A DNA stretch of 15,623 nucleotides from CAYXBG01 sp964463145 (GCA_964463145.1 CAYXBG010000036.1:1-15623), one strand, 5' to 3'; shown: positions 7,651 through 14,750, numbered from the stretch's first letter. Program-made: numbers and translations. Notes: generated by a model from the letters alone, not told the origin.

Positions 7651-8222
7651 CCCTGAACTGTAGACATATCTATGTCCCGCCTTTTGAAGTTCCTGATTTG
7701 GAGCGGAAATACGGCAATCTAACCCTAACTTATGCCTCACAGCTTCACATTGTTGTTATTGAAATTGATCCGGTTACGAGTACGCCTAAGATTCTAGACT
7801 ACGCGACGGTAGAAGATTGTGGAACTGTCATCAATCCGACCATCGTAAAAGGTCAAGTGGACGGGGCAACTGCACATGGGATTGGAGCCGCACTCTACGA
7901 GACTTGCCAATACGATGAGGCCGGAAACATGCTAACTAGCACCTTTAGCGACTATGTCCCTATTACTGCGATCAACATTCCCGACGTGAAATATGACAGT
8001 CAGGAAACACCTTCCCCTTTTACCTTTTCAGGCGCAAAAGGTATGGGAGAAGGCGGAGGTGCTCCTCTGCATGCTATCTCGTCGGCACTGCAGGATGCCT
8101 TTCAAGAAATGGGAATAATCATCAAGGACTCTCACCATACCGCCGACTCGATCTTTCAAGCAACTCAGGCGGCAAAGAATGGAACTACGGACAACAGTGT
8201 CCGCTTAGAGACACGTATCTGA
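7638..8222 (+). CDS. Molybdenum hydroxylase large subunit, C-terminal quarter in the shifted frame
   Basis: This frame carries the C-terminus of the same subunit: an L-R-E-M-T-L segment, then V-E-D-C-G-T-V-I-N-P (about 58-67), G-A-T-A-H-G-I-G (76-83) and the GAKGMGEGG motif (132-140). The Glu in that last motif (residue 138) is the conserved catalytic base that activates the Mo-bound water in the family. The apparent TTG start at 7638 is an internal leucine codon, with no ribosome site in front. All conserved parts are intact up to the TGA at 8220-8222, so the break is recent or an assembly error. It should be read with the 5833-7650 part as one gene. Confidence 0.88.
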   Translation: MREMTLNCRHIYVPPFEVPDLERKYGNLTLTYASQLHIVVIEIDPVTSTPKILDYATVEDCGTVINPTIVKGQVDGATAHGIGAALYETCQYDEAGNMLTSTFSDYVPITAINIPDVKYDSQETPSPFTFSGAKGMGEGGGAPLHAISSALQDAFQEMGIIIKDSHHTADSIFQATQAAKNGTTDNSVRLETRI

Positions 8223-8242
8223 TGCCGGCGGGGTATTCGATT

Positions 8243-8271
8243 GATATGGTAGCACCTGTAACTACCATATC
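8243..8271. promoter_or_regulatory. Perfect 10-bp stem hairpin between hydroxylase and dehydrogenase genes
   Basis: GATATGGTAG at 8243-8252 pairs perfectly with CTACCATATC at 8262-8271 across a 9-base loop. It is the only strong hairpin I see in the plus-strand gene train and lies in one of its few gaps. No T-run follows, so it is not a standard intrinsic terminator. It may be an operator, an mRNA-processing or stability element, or an attenuator that reduces expression of the downstream hydrolase genes. Confidence 0.5.
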
Positions 8272-8294
8272 CTTCCTGAGTGATAGTGACTCTC

Positions 8295-9245
8295 ATGATT
8301 AGAAATGTTTGTGTCGTGGGGGCTGGCGCCATCGGTAGCCTTTTCGCAGCCCATTTGGCTAAAGTTACGGAAGTCTTTGCCTTTGTAAGGCGAGGTGAAC
8401 ATGCCGATGCCTTGAACCAACACGGCCTGCGCGTCTCGGGACGACATGTCTTTCAAGTTGATCTCACCGCAACAACCAGACCCGAAGAACTCCCGGACTT
8501 TGATCTGGGTATCGTCAGTACTAAGGCCACGCAGACAGAAGCTGCCTTTGCTCCGGTGTGTGATCATTTCGACAATGGCTGTATTATCTCAGCTCAGAAT
8601 GGATTGGGGAGTGAGGAAATTCTAGCTCACCTCACCCCCGGCCAAATCATTCGGGGTACCACCTTCATGAGTGGCACTAAACACAGCGATACTCATGTGC
8701 AGTACGAACTAAACACCGCCACATGGCTTGGCCCATTTGAACCATCAGGAACTCCCTACTCGAAAGTGCAGGAGGCAGCTGATCTGATAAACAAATCCGG
8801 TCTAAGAGCAGAAGCACTCGAAGATGCGCGACCAGCCCAGTGGTCTAAACTGATATTTAATGCCTCTGTAAACGCAGTAGCTGCGCTCACAGAATTACCT
8901 CACTGCCCGCTTTTTTCTCGTGAGAATACTCCTCATGATTTAGGACACCTTTTGCGTGCCCTCTTGGAAGAAGGAAAATCAGTGGCTAGTGCCGCTGGAG
9001 TAGAGCTACACGAAGACCCTGTTGAAATGAACCAACTTGGATCCCAGACTAATCATCCACCGTCGATGCTTTACGACATCAGGAACCAACTTAAAACAGA
9101 GGTCGAATTCCTAGGAGGGGCAATCGCCCGTGAAGCTCAACGTCTTGGTGTGTCGGCACCTTTACACACAGCCTTGTGCCAACTCGTAAAAGCTAAGGAA
9201 AACTCTTGGGCATGGACGGACGAAAACAAAGACCAGAGGAAATGA
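8295..9245 (+). CDS. 2-dehydropantoate 2-reductase (ApbA/PanE) family oxidoreductase
   Basis: A 316-residue NAD(P)H-dependent ketoacid reductase of the ketopantoate reductase family. The N-terminal Rossmann motif GAGAIGS is at 9-15, and R32-R33 could bind the NADP phosphate. The segment SAQNGLGSEE is at 99-108. The catalytic Lys is K185 in WSKLIFNASVNA (183-194), and S257 and E269 lie in the C-terminal helical domain (PPSMLYDI and TEVEFLGG). GTG codons at 8280 and 8286 are in frame; I chose ATG 8295 because the nucleotide-binding strand begins right after it. Its place in a catabolic operon suggests reduction or oxidation of a pathway keto acid; a role in pantothenate synthesis is less likely. 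Family assignment is strong; substrate is inferred. Confidence 0.85.
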   Translation: MIRNVCVVGAGAIGSLFAAHLAKVTEVFAFVRRGEHADALNQHGLRVSGRHVFQVDLTATTRPEELPDFDLGIVSTKATQTEAAFAPVCDHFDNGCIISAQNGLGSEEILAHLTPGQIIRGTTFMSGTKHSDTHVQYELNTATWLGPFEPSGTPYSKVQEAADLINKSGLRAEALEDARPAQWSKLIFNASVNAVAALTELPHCPLFSRENTPHDLGHLLRALLEEGKSVASAAGVELHEDPVEMNQLGSQTNHPPSMLYDIRNQLKTEVEFLGGAIAREAQRLGVSAPLHTALCQLVKAKENSWAWTDENKDQRK

Positions 9246-9249
9246 AAGA

Positions 9250-10434
9250 ATGGCCTTTCCAGTTGACCACTTAAAACTGCAGCGCATCCAAAAACGAATG
9301 CAGGAGCAGCAAATTAGTGCACTCGTAGTCAGAGCGCCAGATAACGTTCTCTATCTGACCAATTACTGGCCTATGAAGGGCTATGCAATGGCGGTTTTTC
9401 CAGCCCAGGGGAAACCAACCCTTATAGTAATCGAGCCTCAGCAAGATGAGGCATATCAAACTGCATGGACAGATGATATCCGGATTTTTAGATTCTACGA
9501 TGAGTCGGATCCGCGACCTCCTACGGCACGCTCATTAGATCTAGCCTTACAGGTTCTGAAAGAAAGAGATCTGACCGATACCGTAGCTATCGAACTTTCT
9601 CAAGGGTCTCAGATTTGCGATCGTATGGTCGGAGAACCCACGGTATTCACACAAGATTACTTCCAAGCTTTTGGAGTCATATCGGGGTCAGTAGTAGACG
9701 CTGTTCCTCTGCTCGTAGAAGCTCGCATGATCAAAACAGGGCAAGAGATAGAGCGCATGATATTAGCCAACGAACTAGCCGCTATCGGAATGGAACATGC
9801 CCGAGATCGTATTAAGCCTGGAAAGACTACGGAAAGTGAGTTAGCAGCTCTGATCGAGGGACACATCCATGCTGTAGGGGTAGGATACCGTGACCAGGTT
9901 GAGATGGCTCGCGCCTTTGCTTTGGTTTGGTCCGGTCCTGGAATCGCTACTTTCACGGCAACTGGGAAAAATCTTATCGCCGAAAATGAACCAACCCTAG
10001 TCGAATTATGGGTTTGTGCTGATGGCTACTGGACCGATCTGACTAAGAATCTTTGTCCAGGTCAACTCACTGCTCGGTATTCAGATTTACTCGACCTTCT
10101 ACTTGAATGTATGAAAAATGCCAGCCAGCACTGCCGAGATGGCGCCCCTCTCGGAGAGGTTGACCGCATGATCCGAAATCAAATCGCAGCTGGTGGTTAC
10201 CCGGGACAACCTTCTCACCCGGTAGCACATGGAGTAGGTGCCCGAGCTCACGAGCCCCCCTACGCCCATCAGGCAGCAAAAACTACTATCCGAAAAGACA
10301 TGGTGCTAGCCATCGAACCCGGAGCCTATTGGAAGGGCGGAGGAGGACTGCGAGTTGAGGACAATTTTTTAATCACTGACGGTGACAGCAAGGCAATGTG
10401 CCCGTATCCAGACGATTTTCGAATAAAAAACTAA
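9250..10434 (+). CDS. M24 family metallohydrolase (Xaa-Pro aminopeptidase/creatinase-like)
   Basis: A 394-residue two-domain pita-bread-fold protein. The N-terminal creatinase-type domain spans about 1-150 (ALVVRAPDNVLYLTNYW at 24-40) and the M24 catalytic domain about 165-390. Expected metal ligands of the peptidase branch are D, D, H, E, E. Here I see E252 (VELWVCADGYWTD, where Asp is usual), D263, H327 (VAHGVGARAHEPP), E356 (AIEPG) and E370 (RVEDN). The first ligand is therefore conservatively changed to Glu. A second conserved His, H334, is kept. The ATG follows the previous stop by four bases and has AGAGGA at about 9236-9241. It could be a dipeptidase or a C-N hydrolase acting on a small nitrogenous compound, as creatinase does. 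Confidence 0.85.
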   Translation: MAFPVDHLKLQRIQKRMQEQQISALVVRAPDNVLYLTNYWPMKGYAMAVFPAQGKPTLIVIEPQQDEAYQTAWTDDIRIFRFYDESDPRPPTARSLDLALQVLKERDLTDTVAIELSQGSQICDRMVGEPTVFTQDYFQAFGVISGSVVDAVPLLVEARMIKTGQEIERMILANELAAIGMEHARDRIKPGKTTESELAALIEGHIHAVGVGYRDQVEMARAFALVWSGPGIATFTATGKNLIAENEPTLVELWVCADGYWTDLTKNLCPGQLTARYSDLLDLLLECMKNASQHCRDGAPLGEVDRMIRNQIAAGGYPGQPSHPVAHGVGARAHEPPYAHQAAKTTIRKDMVLAIEPGAYWKGGGGLRVEDNFLITDGDSKAMCPYPDDFRIKN

Positions 10435-10471
10435 CTAAAGTCATCTTGCTACCAGTTAAAGGAAAAATCCC

Positions 10472-11719
10472 ATGAACAAATCTGATATAGAACAGCAGAT
10501 AATAAAAAATGTAGACGAAGAAGGCATCATCGAGATGTCCAAGGACGTCATCAGTATTCCTAGTCCGACAGGGTCTGAATGGGAAATGGCCAAATACATG
10601 CGCTCTACTTTCGAAGAAATGGGGCTAGAAGTCAGTTGGCAAAATGTTGAAGAAGGTCGAGCGAACGTCATCGGGCACTGGGAGGGAGCTCGTGGTGGTA
10701 AGAGCCTTATGTTCAACGGGCATATGGACACTTCCTACAGCGGAGAAGAGACTCATCTGACGGGAATCGGTTACAAACCTTTCCCCGTAATAAAAGACGG
10801 TACTATTTTCGGCCTGGGCATCTACAACATGAAAGGTGCCTTGGTCTGCTACACCCACGCTGTCAAAGCAGTTAGGAAGGCTGGTTTAAAAATTAAGGGC
10901 GACCTAATGATTGCAGCTGTCGCCGGTGAAATAGAAAAGGCTCAATGGGGTGAAGAATTCGCAGGCCGTGAATATAGGGGTTATGGAACTGGAACACGGC
11001 ATATGGTTTGTCATGGAACTGTAGCCGATATGTGCATTCTGGGGGAGCCCACGGACATGAAGATGGTTCTTGGACACTACGGTTCTTTGTGGGTAAGAAT
11101 CTCGACTATCGGGCCATATATGCATACGGGTTTCAGTACCGGTCGTCAGCATGAGAACTCAATCCGACGGATGAAAAATGTCCTTGACGACGTTGTCGAG
11201 TGGGCCGATCAGTGGCAAAAGAAAACCCCTTATGGGAACAAAACGGGTCTGGTTAATTTAGGTGGAATCAAGGGAGGAAATGCCTGGCGTGCGAGCCGTA
11301 CACCAGAGCGAACTGATCTTTACATGGACGTACGCGTCCCACCCACCATGTCAATGCCGGATGCTCGACGTCAAGTCAAGGAGCTTGTGACAAATCTTCG
11401 TCAGAAATATCCAGAGTCAGGAATCCAATTTGAAACATATGTGTCGGCCCCCGGAGCTGAGATTTCTGGCGATCACGAAATGGTTCAAGCCATCGAAGCA
11501 AGCCATACAAAGGTTATGGGGGCACCTCCGGATGAGGATACAGTTATCTGGGGATCCGACGCTTCAACTATGACCCGCTATGGAATAGAAACCATCAACT
11601 ATGGACCTTCCAGCGGTCTCCGAAAGGCCGATGGAGAAAAGGTAACCATCGAAACCATGGTCAATATCACCAAAGTCTATGCTCTGGCTATCGCTAGAAT
11701 TCTAGGGAATAACCCATGA
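10472..11719 (+). CDS. M20 family peptidase/amidohydrolase (ArgE/DapE-like) with altered metal site
   Basis: A 415-residue member of the M20/ArgE-DapE deacylase family. GHMDT (83-87) supplies the first His and Asp. The bridging Asp is replaced by N119 in GIYNMKGA (117-123). E153/E155 in AGEIEK and E192 in LGEPTD are present. The dimerisation (lid) domain spans about 205-320 with H218. The usual C-terminal Ala-His-x-x-x-Glu motif is replaced by R384-K-A-D-G-E389, so the last metal-ligand His is missing. AAAGGA at 10458-10463 is a good ribosome site eight bases before the ATG. Family members cleave amide bonds such as N-acyl or N-carbamoyl groups; the altered site raises the possibility of a changed mechanism or metal number. 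It ends the plus-strand gene train. Confidence 0.85.
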   Translation: MNKSDIEQQIIKNVDEEGIIEMSKDVISIPSPTGSEWEMAKYMRSTFEEMGLEVSWQNVEEGRANVIGHWEGARGGKSLMFNGHMDTSYSGEETHLTGIGYKPFPVIKDGTIFGLGIYNMKGALVCYTHAVKAVRKAGLKIKGDLMIAAVAGEIEKAQWGEEFAGREYRGYGTGTRHMVCHGTVADMCILGEPTDMKMVLGHYGSLWVRISTIGPYMHTGFSTGRQHENSIRRMKNVLDDVVEWADQWQKKTPYGNKTGLVNLGGIKGGNAWRASRTPERTDLYMDVRVPPTMSMPDARRQVKELVTNLRQKYPESGIQFETYVSAPGAEISGDHEMVQAIEASHTKVMGAPPDEDTVIWGSDASTMTRYGIETINYGPSSGLRKADGEKVTIETMVNITKVYALAIARILGNNP

Positions 11720-11732
11720 TTGGCCACAGATA

Positions 11733-11755
11733 GCATCGCTTATCCAAAGCAGTGC
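11733..11755. terminator. Weak hairpin between convergent genes, possible terminator
   Basis: GCATCGCTT at 11733-11741 can pair with AAGCAGTGC at 11747-11755 around a 5-base loop, with one mismatch and one G-U pair. It lies exactly in the 36-base gap between two converging genes, where a bidirectional terminator is expected. Neither side has a T-run, so support is weak. Confidence 0.25.
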
Positions 11756-12612
11756 TCACGGTAACATTACGGCTGAGTCGTATATGGAATCAACGCCGGG
11801 GGGATCTTGAATGCCTAATTCAGCTGCTACAAGGCGGAGACTATTTTGGCTGTAATCTCGAGATGTCTGGCCTTTTGGATTGAAGTGCTCCCGTAATTCC
11901 AGATAAATATCTCGACTATATTTCGAGTCACCATCTACCAAGTCACTAATAGCACTTACCGCCTCTTCTGGCTCCTCGTGGAGAGCAATGAGTGCCTTGC
12001 GTAGAGCCACCACCATCCTTTCCACCAAACATGGATCATCCTCAATTAGTTTCTGAGTCGTGGCCAAACCTGATGAAACAACTCGAAAGTGGTCTCCAAA
12101 AAATATATGGTTTAGTTTCTTTACACTAGCCACTCTCGCAGAGCTTAGGACAATCGAATCCACTTCCCCACGCCTAAGCAGTCCTAAGCGCGCAAAATCA
12201 TCCCGTACCGGCAGGATCCGAACGTCCTGATCGGGGTCGATTCTGTTTTGACTGAGAATGATTCTGAGAAACGTGTGGGGTGGAGAGGAAAAAGGAAACG
12301 AGGCTATGGTCGAACCACCGAGGTCCTCGATTCCCTTAACTTTTTCGGAACAGATCCAGAACATAGGTCGGTCTGTGGCGACGAGCACAACTTTCTGGGG
12401 ATAGCCTCGAAGTGCACTATGCAAAGCGGCTCCACAAGCTGGAGTAAAAAACCGACCGCTACAATATTCATCATCCCGATAANNNNNNNNNNTGTGTCTT
12501 CCAAGGACACCTTAAGGTTGGCCTCTCTGTAAAAACCGAGACGCTCTGCCAAGATGTGGGGCAAAAGCTCATGAGAATCAAAGGCTTTGAATCCTAGCCT
12601 AACTGAATCCAT
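11756..12612 (-). CDS. NMT1-type ABC substrate-binding-like protein, interrupted by an N gap
   Basis: Translation from the ATG at 12612 gives 40 clear residues (MDSVRLGFKAFDSHELLPHI then LAERLGFYREANLKV), up to the Ns at 12483-12492. After the gap the related frame reads YRDDEYCSGRFFTPACG, then ATDRPMFWICSEKVKGIEDL. It continues to a TGA at 11758-11756, ending ...YDSAVMLP. Together they make about 285 residues of the NMT1/NitT-TauT binding-protein fold. The frame continues only if the gap is not exactly 10 bases. No signal peptide is visible, which is unusual for a binding protein, so it may be cytoplasmic, act as a ligand sensor, or be exported by other means. It starts 7 bases after the LLM gene stop, so the two form an operon. 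It has no adjacent permease or ATPase. Confidence 0.78.
12483..12492. other. Assembly gap (10 N)
   Basis: Ten undetermined bases inside the minus-strand binding-protein gene. The flanking coding frames do not agree across exactly 10 bases; a true length of 2, 5, 8, 11 or 14 and so on would restore one frame. The run is therefore probably a placeholder of arbitrary size. Confidence 0.95.
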
Positions 12613-12628
12613 GACAAAACTAATTGTC
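12613..12628. repeat. Inverted repeat GACAA-N6-TTGTC at the LLM/binding-protein junction
   Basis: The sequence GACAAAACTAATTGTC has perfect 5-bp arms and spans the LLM stop and the bases just before the binding-protein ATG. Its ACAA-N6-TTGT core matches that of the repeat at 1003-1018. It could be a shared operator or a small mRNA hairpin affecting translation of the downstream gene, or chance. Confidence 0.25.
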
Positions 12629-13624
12629 CAACTTGGCCAGATTTGGCCGTATTTCTTCGGCTAGAACCTTCATGACGCCGTCTGGATTAGAGCCTGTCAA
12701 TGGGATAACAATACGATGGATTCCCATTTCTACTATCTTTTTAAACTTGGGTAAGGACTCTTCAGGAGTCCCTGCGATGGCAACTGCATCCAGTATGGTA
12801 GAGGTTACCAGCTCTTGATGTCCCGCATCCACACTGGCATGTTTATGGTAATCATATTGTTCCCGGAGGCGGCGCATATCTCGCTCAATTTTATCAGAAA
12901 TTATCGAAGCAGGAACAGATCGAAAAGTCGTTACGGCTGCTGCCGCTGCATAGGGCCTGAGCTGGCGGCGTGCCTCTTCCCTATTAGAGGAAATATTACA
13001 GGCAAGGCGCATGCACAACTGAATTTCTTCAAAAGACCGTCCAGCTTGTTCTGCACCTTTCCGAATCTCATCCAGAGCATACTTAACCAGTACTGGAGTG
13101 GCCCCTACCTGGAAAAGGACACCGTCAGCAATGCGCCCAGCTAATTGCAGGGTTTTAGGCCCTGATGCTGCGATATAGATCGGAACACTTCGTGTTGGCC
13201 AAGAATTTTTCAAAGTAGCCCCTTGATATTCAGTACTCTCCCCAGCCAACAGGCTCCGAATTGCCAAAATCGCCTCTTCCATTGTCTTGAGTGTGGCAGC
13301 TTTTTTGCCAATTGTCTTAACGGCACTTTCCCCCGTACCGATACCCAGAATAGCGCGCCCCCCGGAAATCTCATCTACCGTGGCAATAACCCCTGCTAAC
13401 ACAGCAGGATGGCGTGTTAACGGATTTGTCACACCCGTCGCTAACAACATTCTTTCAGTACGCAACGCGCAGGCAGTTAAGGCAGTATATGCATCTCGAA
13501 AAATAGACTGCGAGTCAGCAATCCAGACTCCCTCAAAGCACTTTTCCTCGGCGCTGGCCGCCAGTCTAGCCAATTCGTCAATAGGTCGATCGGGCAAAAG
13601 CCCTATATCAAAGGCAACACTCAT
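12620..13624 (-). CDS. LLM-class F420-dependent oxidoreductase (MER-like)
   Basis: A 334-residue single-domain TIM-barrel enzyme of the bacterial luciferase-like superfamily, in the branch of F420-dependent methylene-tetrahydromethanopterin reductase. Typical features are the N-terminal A-E-x-x-x-F-E-G-V-W-I-A-D segment (about 25-37), GVTNPLTRHPAVLA (about 64-77), GRAILGIGTGESA (about 88-100), the IYIAASGPKTLQLAGRIADG stretch (about 149-168) and the late G-T-P-E-E-S repeat before the C-terminus. These enzymes use F420 or FMN for redox or monooxygenation of small molecules; the sequence favours F420 but does not prove it. The ATG at 13624 has GGAG about 14 bases upstream, longer than ideal. 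It is the first gene of a two-gene unit with the binding-protein-like gene. Confidence 0.88.
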   Translation of the reverse strand: MSVAFDIGLLPDRPIDELARLAASAEEKCFEGVWIADSQSIFRDAYTALTACALRTERMLLATGVTNPLTRHPAVLAGVIATVDEISGGRAILGIGTGESAVKTIGKKAATLKTMEEAILAIRSLLAGESTEYQGATLKNSWPTRSVPIYIAASGPKTLQLAGRIADGVLFQVGATPVLVKYALDEIRKGAEQAGRSFEEIQLCMRLACNISSNREEARRQLRPYAAAAAVTTFRSVPASIISDKIERDMRRLREQYDYHKHASVDAGHQELVTSTILDAVAIAGTPEESLPKFKKIVEMGIHRIVIPLTGSNPDGVMKVLAEEIRPNLAKLDN

Positions 13625-13829
13625 CGCTAATCAATAATCTCTCCATGAGTAGGGAATGAAATGACGACGACAACCCAATATGCAACATTACATCATATTT
13701 AAGTCTTCTGATAAAACTCCCTTACATCCTGAAACCTCTACTTCAATGTCTTATTTCATAACACTTTTCAGCGTACTGAATTCCAATAAAACCTAGATAC
13801 TTATGAGTTTTTATTTTGGGATCAATAGA

Positions 13830-13849
13830 GTTTCAATAAAAACTGAAAC
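13830..13849. promoter_or_regulatory. Inverted repeat GTTTCA-N8-TGAAAC, possible operator
   Basis: Perfect 6-bp arms at 13830-13835 and 13844-13849 lie seven bases upstream of the predicted -35 of the aldolase promoter. That is where activators or repressors often bind. No regulator gene is present in the window. Confidence 0.35.
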
Positions 13850-13855
13850 CCATCA

Positions 13856-13884
13856 GAGACAGTCACTCTCGAGTCCAGTATAAT
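13856..13884 (+). promoter_or_regulatory. Candidate promoter for the aldolase-aminotransferase unit
   Basis: A perfect TATAAT at 13879-13884 lies 17 bases after GAGACA at 13856-13861, which matches 4 of 6 positions of TTGACA. Transcription would start near 13891, about 40 bases before the ATG at 13932. Confidence 0.5.
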
Positions 13885-13931
13885 TCGTGTACTCTTTTCA
13901 GAAATTTACCTGGGAAAAACGAGGATAATAC

Positions 13932-14735
13932 ATGACTAAATCCGATAAACAAGGGAAAAGCCTGGCAACCCTACTGCGTAGTAAAGAGTTATGCCTGGGG
14001 TCGTTCCAATTATTTTCTTCTTCTGGAGTGGCCGAACTACATGGTATGTGTGGTTTCGACTTTATAGTAATAGACTCTGAGCACGGTGCCCTAGGACCCG
14101 GAACCATCCGTAATTTAATACGAGCTGTTTCTGGTGTAGGGTGTCACCCTATTGTACGAGTGCCCGAGACTCAGCGAAGTCATGTCCAATGGGCTCTTGA
14201 CTCCGGTGCACATGGGATTCTCTTCCCTCAGATATCCAGCAAAGAAGAGGCTCTAGCTGCGGTTCAGTTTTGCCGTTACCCGCCAGACGGGGTCAGAGGA
14301 TTGGCCCCTAACCGTGCCAACAGTTATGGGGCTCGACTGAAAGAGTATGAGGAACGAGCCAATCAAGACATTGCAGTTCTTATTCAGATTGAAAACGAAG
14401 CCGCACTTAAGAATTTGGATGAAATATTGTCAGTACCCGGCATAGACTTAATCTTCATAGGTCCTGGTGATCTATCTCAAGTACTGGGAGTTACCGGAGA
14501 ACTTCAACATCCTAAAGTCCTCAAAACCATAGAGGGCGTGGTCGATGCTTGCCATACCCATAAGGTGGCCACAGGCACTCTGGCACTGGACCCGACAACC
14601 TGGTCACATTGGCTGGAACGAGGAGTGACAACACTTCTGGTAGGTTCTGACTTATTCTTCCTCGGCAATGAGGCTCGCCGTGTGGTGGACAAATTCAAGG
14701 TGATTTCTGAATCCAACAAAACTAGAAAAACCTAA
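13932..14735 (+). CDS. HpcH/HpaI family aldolase (class II pyruvate aldolase)
   Basis: A 267-residue member of the HpcH/HpaI aldolase/citrate lyase family, which reversibly cleaves 4-hydroxy-2-oxo acids to pyruvate plus an aldehyde using a divalent metal. Motifs in order are IDSEHGALGPG (47-57, catalytic H51), VRVP (75-78, pyruvate-binding R76), GILFPQI (95-101), PDGVRG (118-123), QIENEAAL (152-159, metal ligand E154) and IGPGDLS (176-182, metal ligand D180). All catalytic residues are present. GAGG at 13921-13924 precedes the ATG by seven bases. It would take the last C-C cleavage step of aromatic or sugar-acid breakdown; its exact substrate is open. The aminotransferase follows after 28 bases, probably in one transcript. 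Confidence 0.92.
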   Translation: MTKSDKQGKSLATLLRSKELCLGSFQLFSSSGVAELHGMCGFDFIVIDSEHGALGPGTIRNLIRAVSGVGCHPIVRVPETQRSHVQWALDSGAHGILFPQISSKEEALAAVQFCRYPPDGVRGLAPNRANSYGARLKEYEERANQDIAVLIQIENEAALKNLDEILSVPGIDLIFIGPGDLSQVLGVTGELQHPKVLKTIEGVVDACHTHKVATGTLALDPTTWSHWLERGVTTLLVGSDLFFLGNEARRVVDKFKVISESNKTRKT

Positions 14736-14750
14736 AATTATCTTGATCTA

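Larger units (their letters stand above)
13625..13931. other. 307-base divergent intergenic region, A+T-rich
   Basis: There is no credible gene here. It holds the upstream regions of the minus-strand LLM gene and the plus-strand aldolase gene. On the right I see a good plus-strand promoter (13856-13884) with a short inverted repeat in front (13830-13849). On the left a TATGAT-like -10 on the minus strand (13697-13692) lacks a convincing -35. It is visibly richer in A+T than its neighbours. Confidence 0.6.

Noticed and set aside
3885..8222. Aerobic CO dehydrogenase (form I)
   Set aside because: The large subunit lacks the VAYRCSFR active-site loop, so CO oxidation is not supported although the operon looks Cox-like.
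9250..10434. Naming the M24 protein creatinase or PepP
   Set aside because: Fold and residues support only the family; the changed first ligand prevents a confident specific name.
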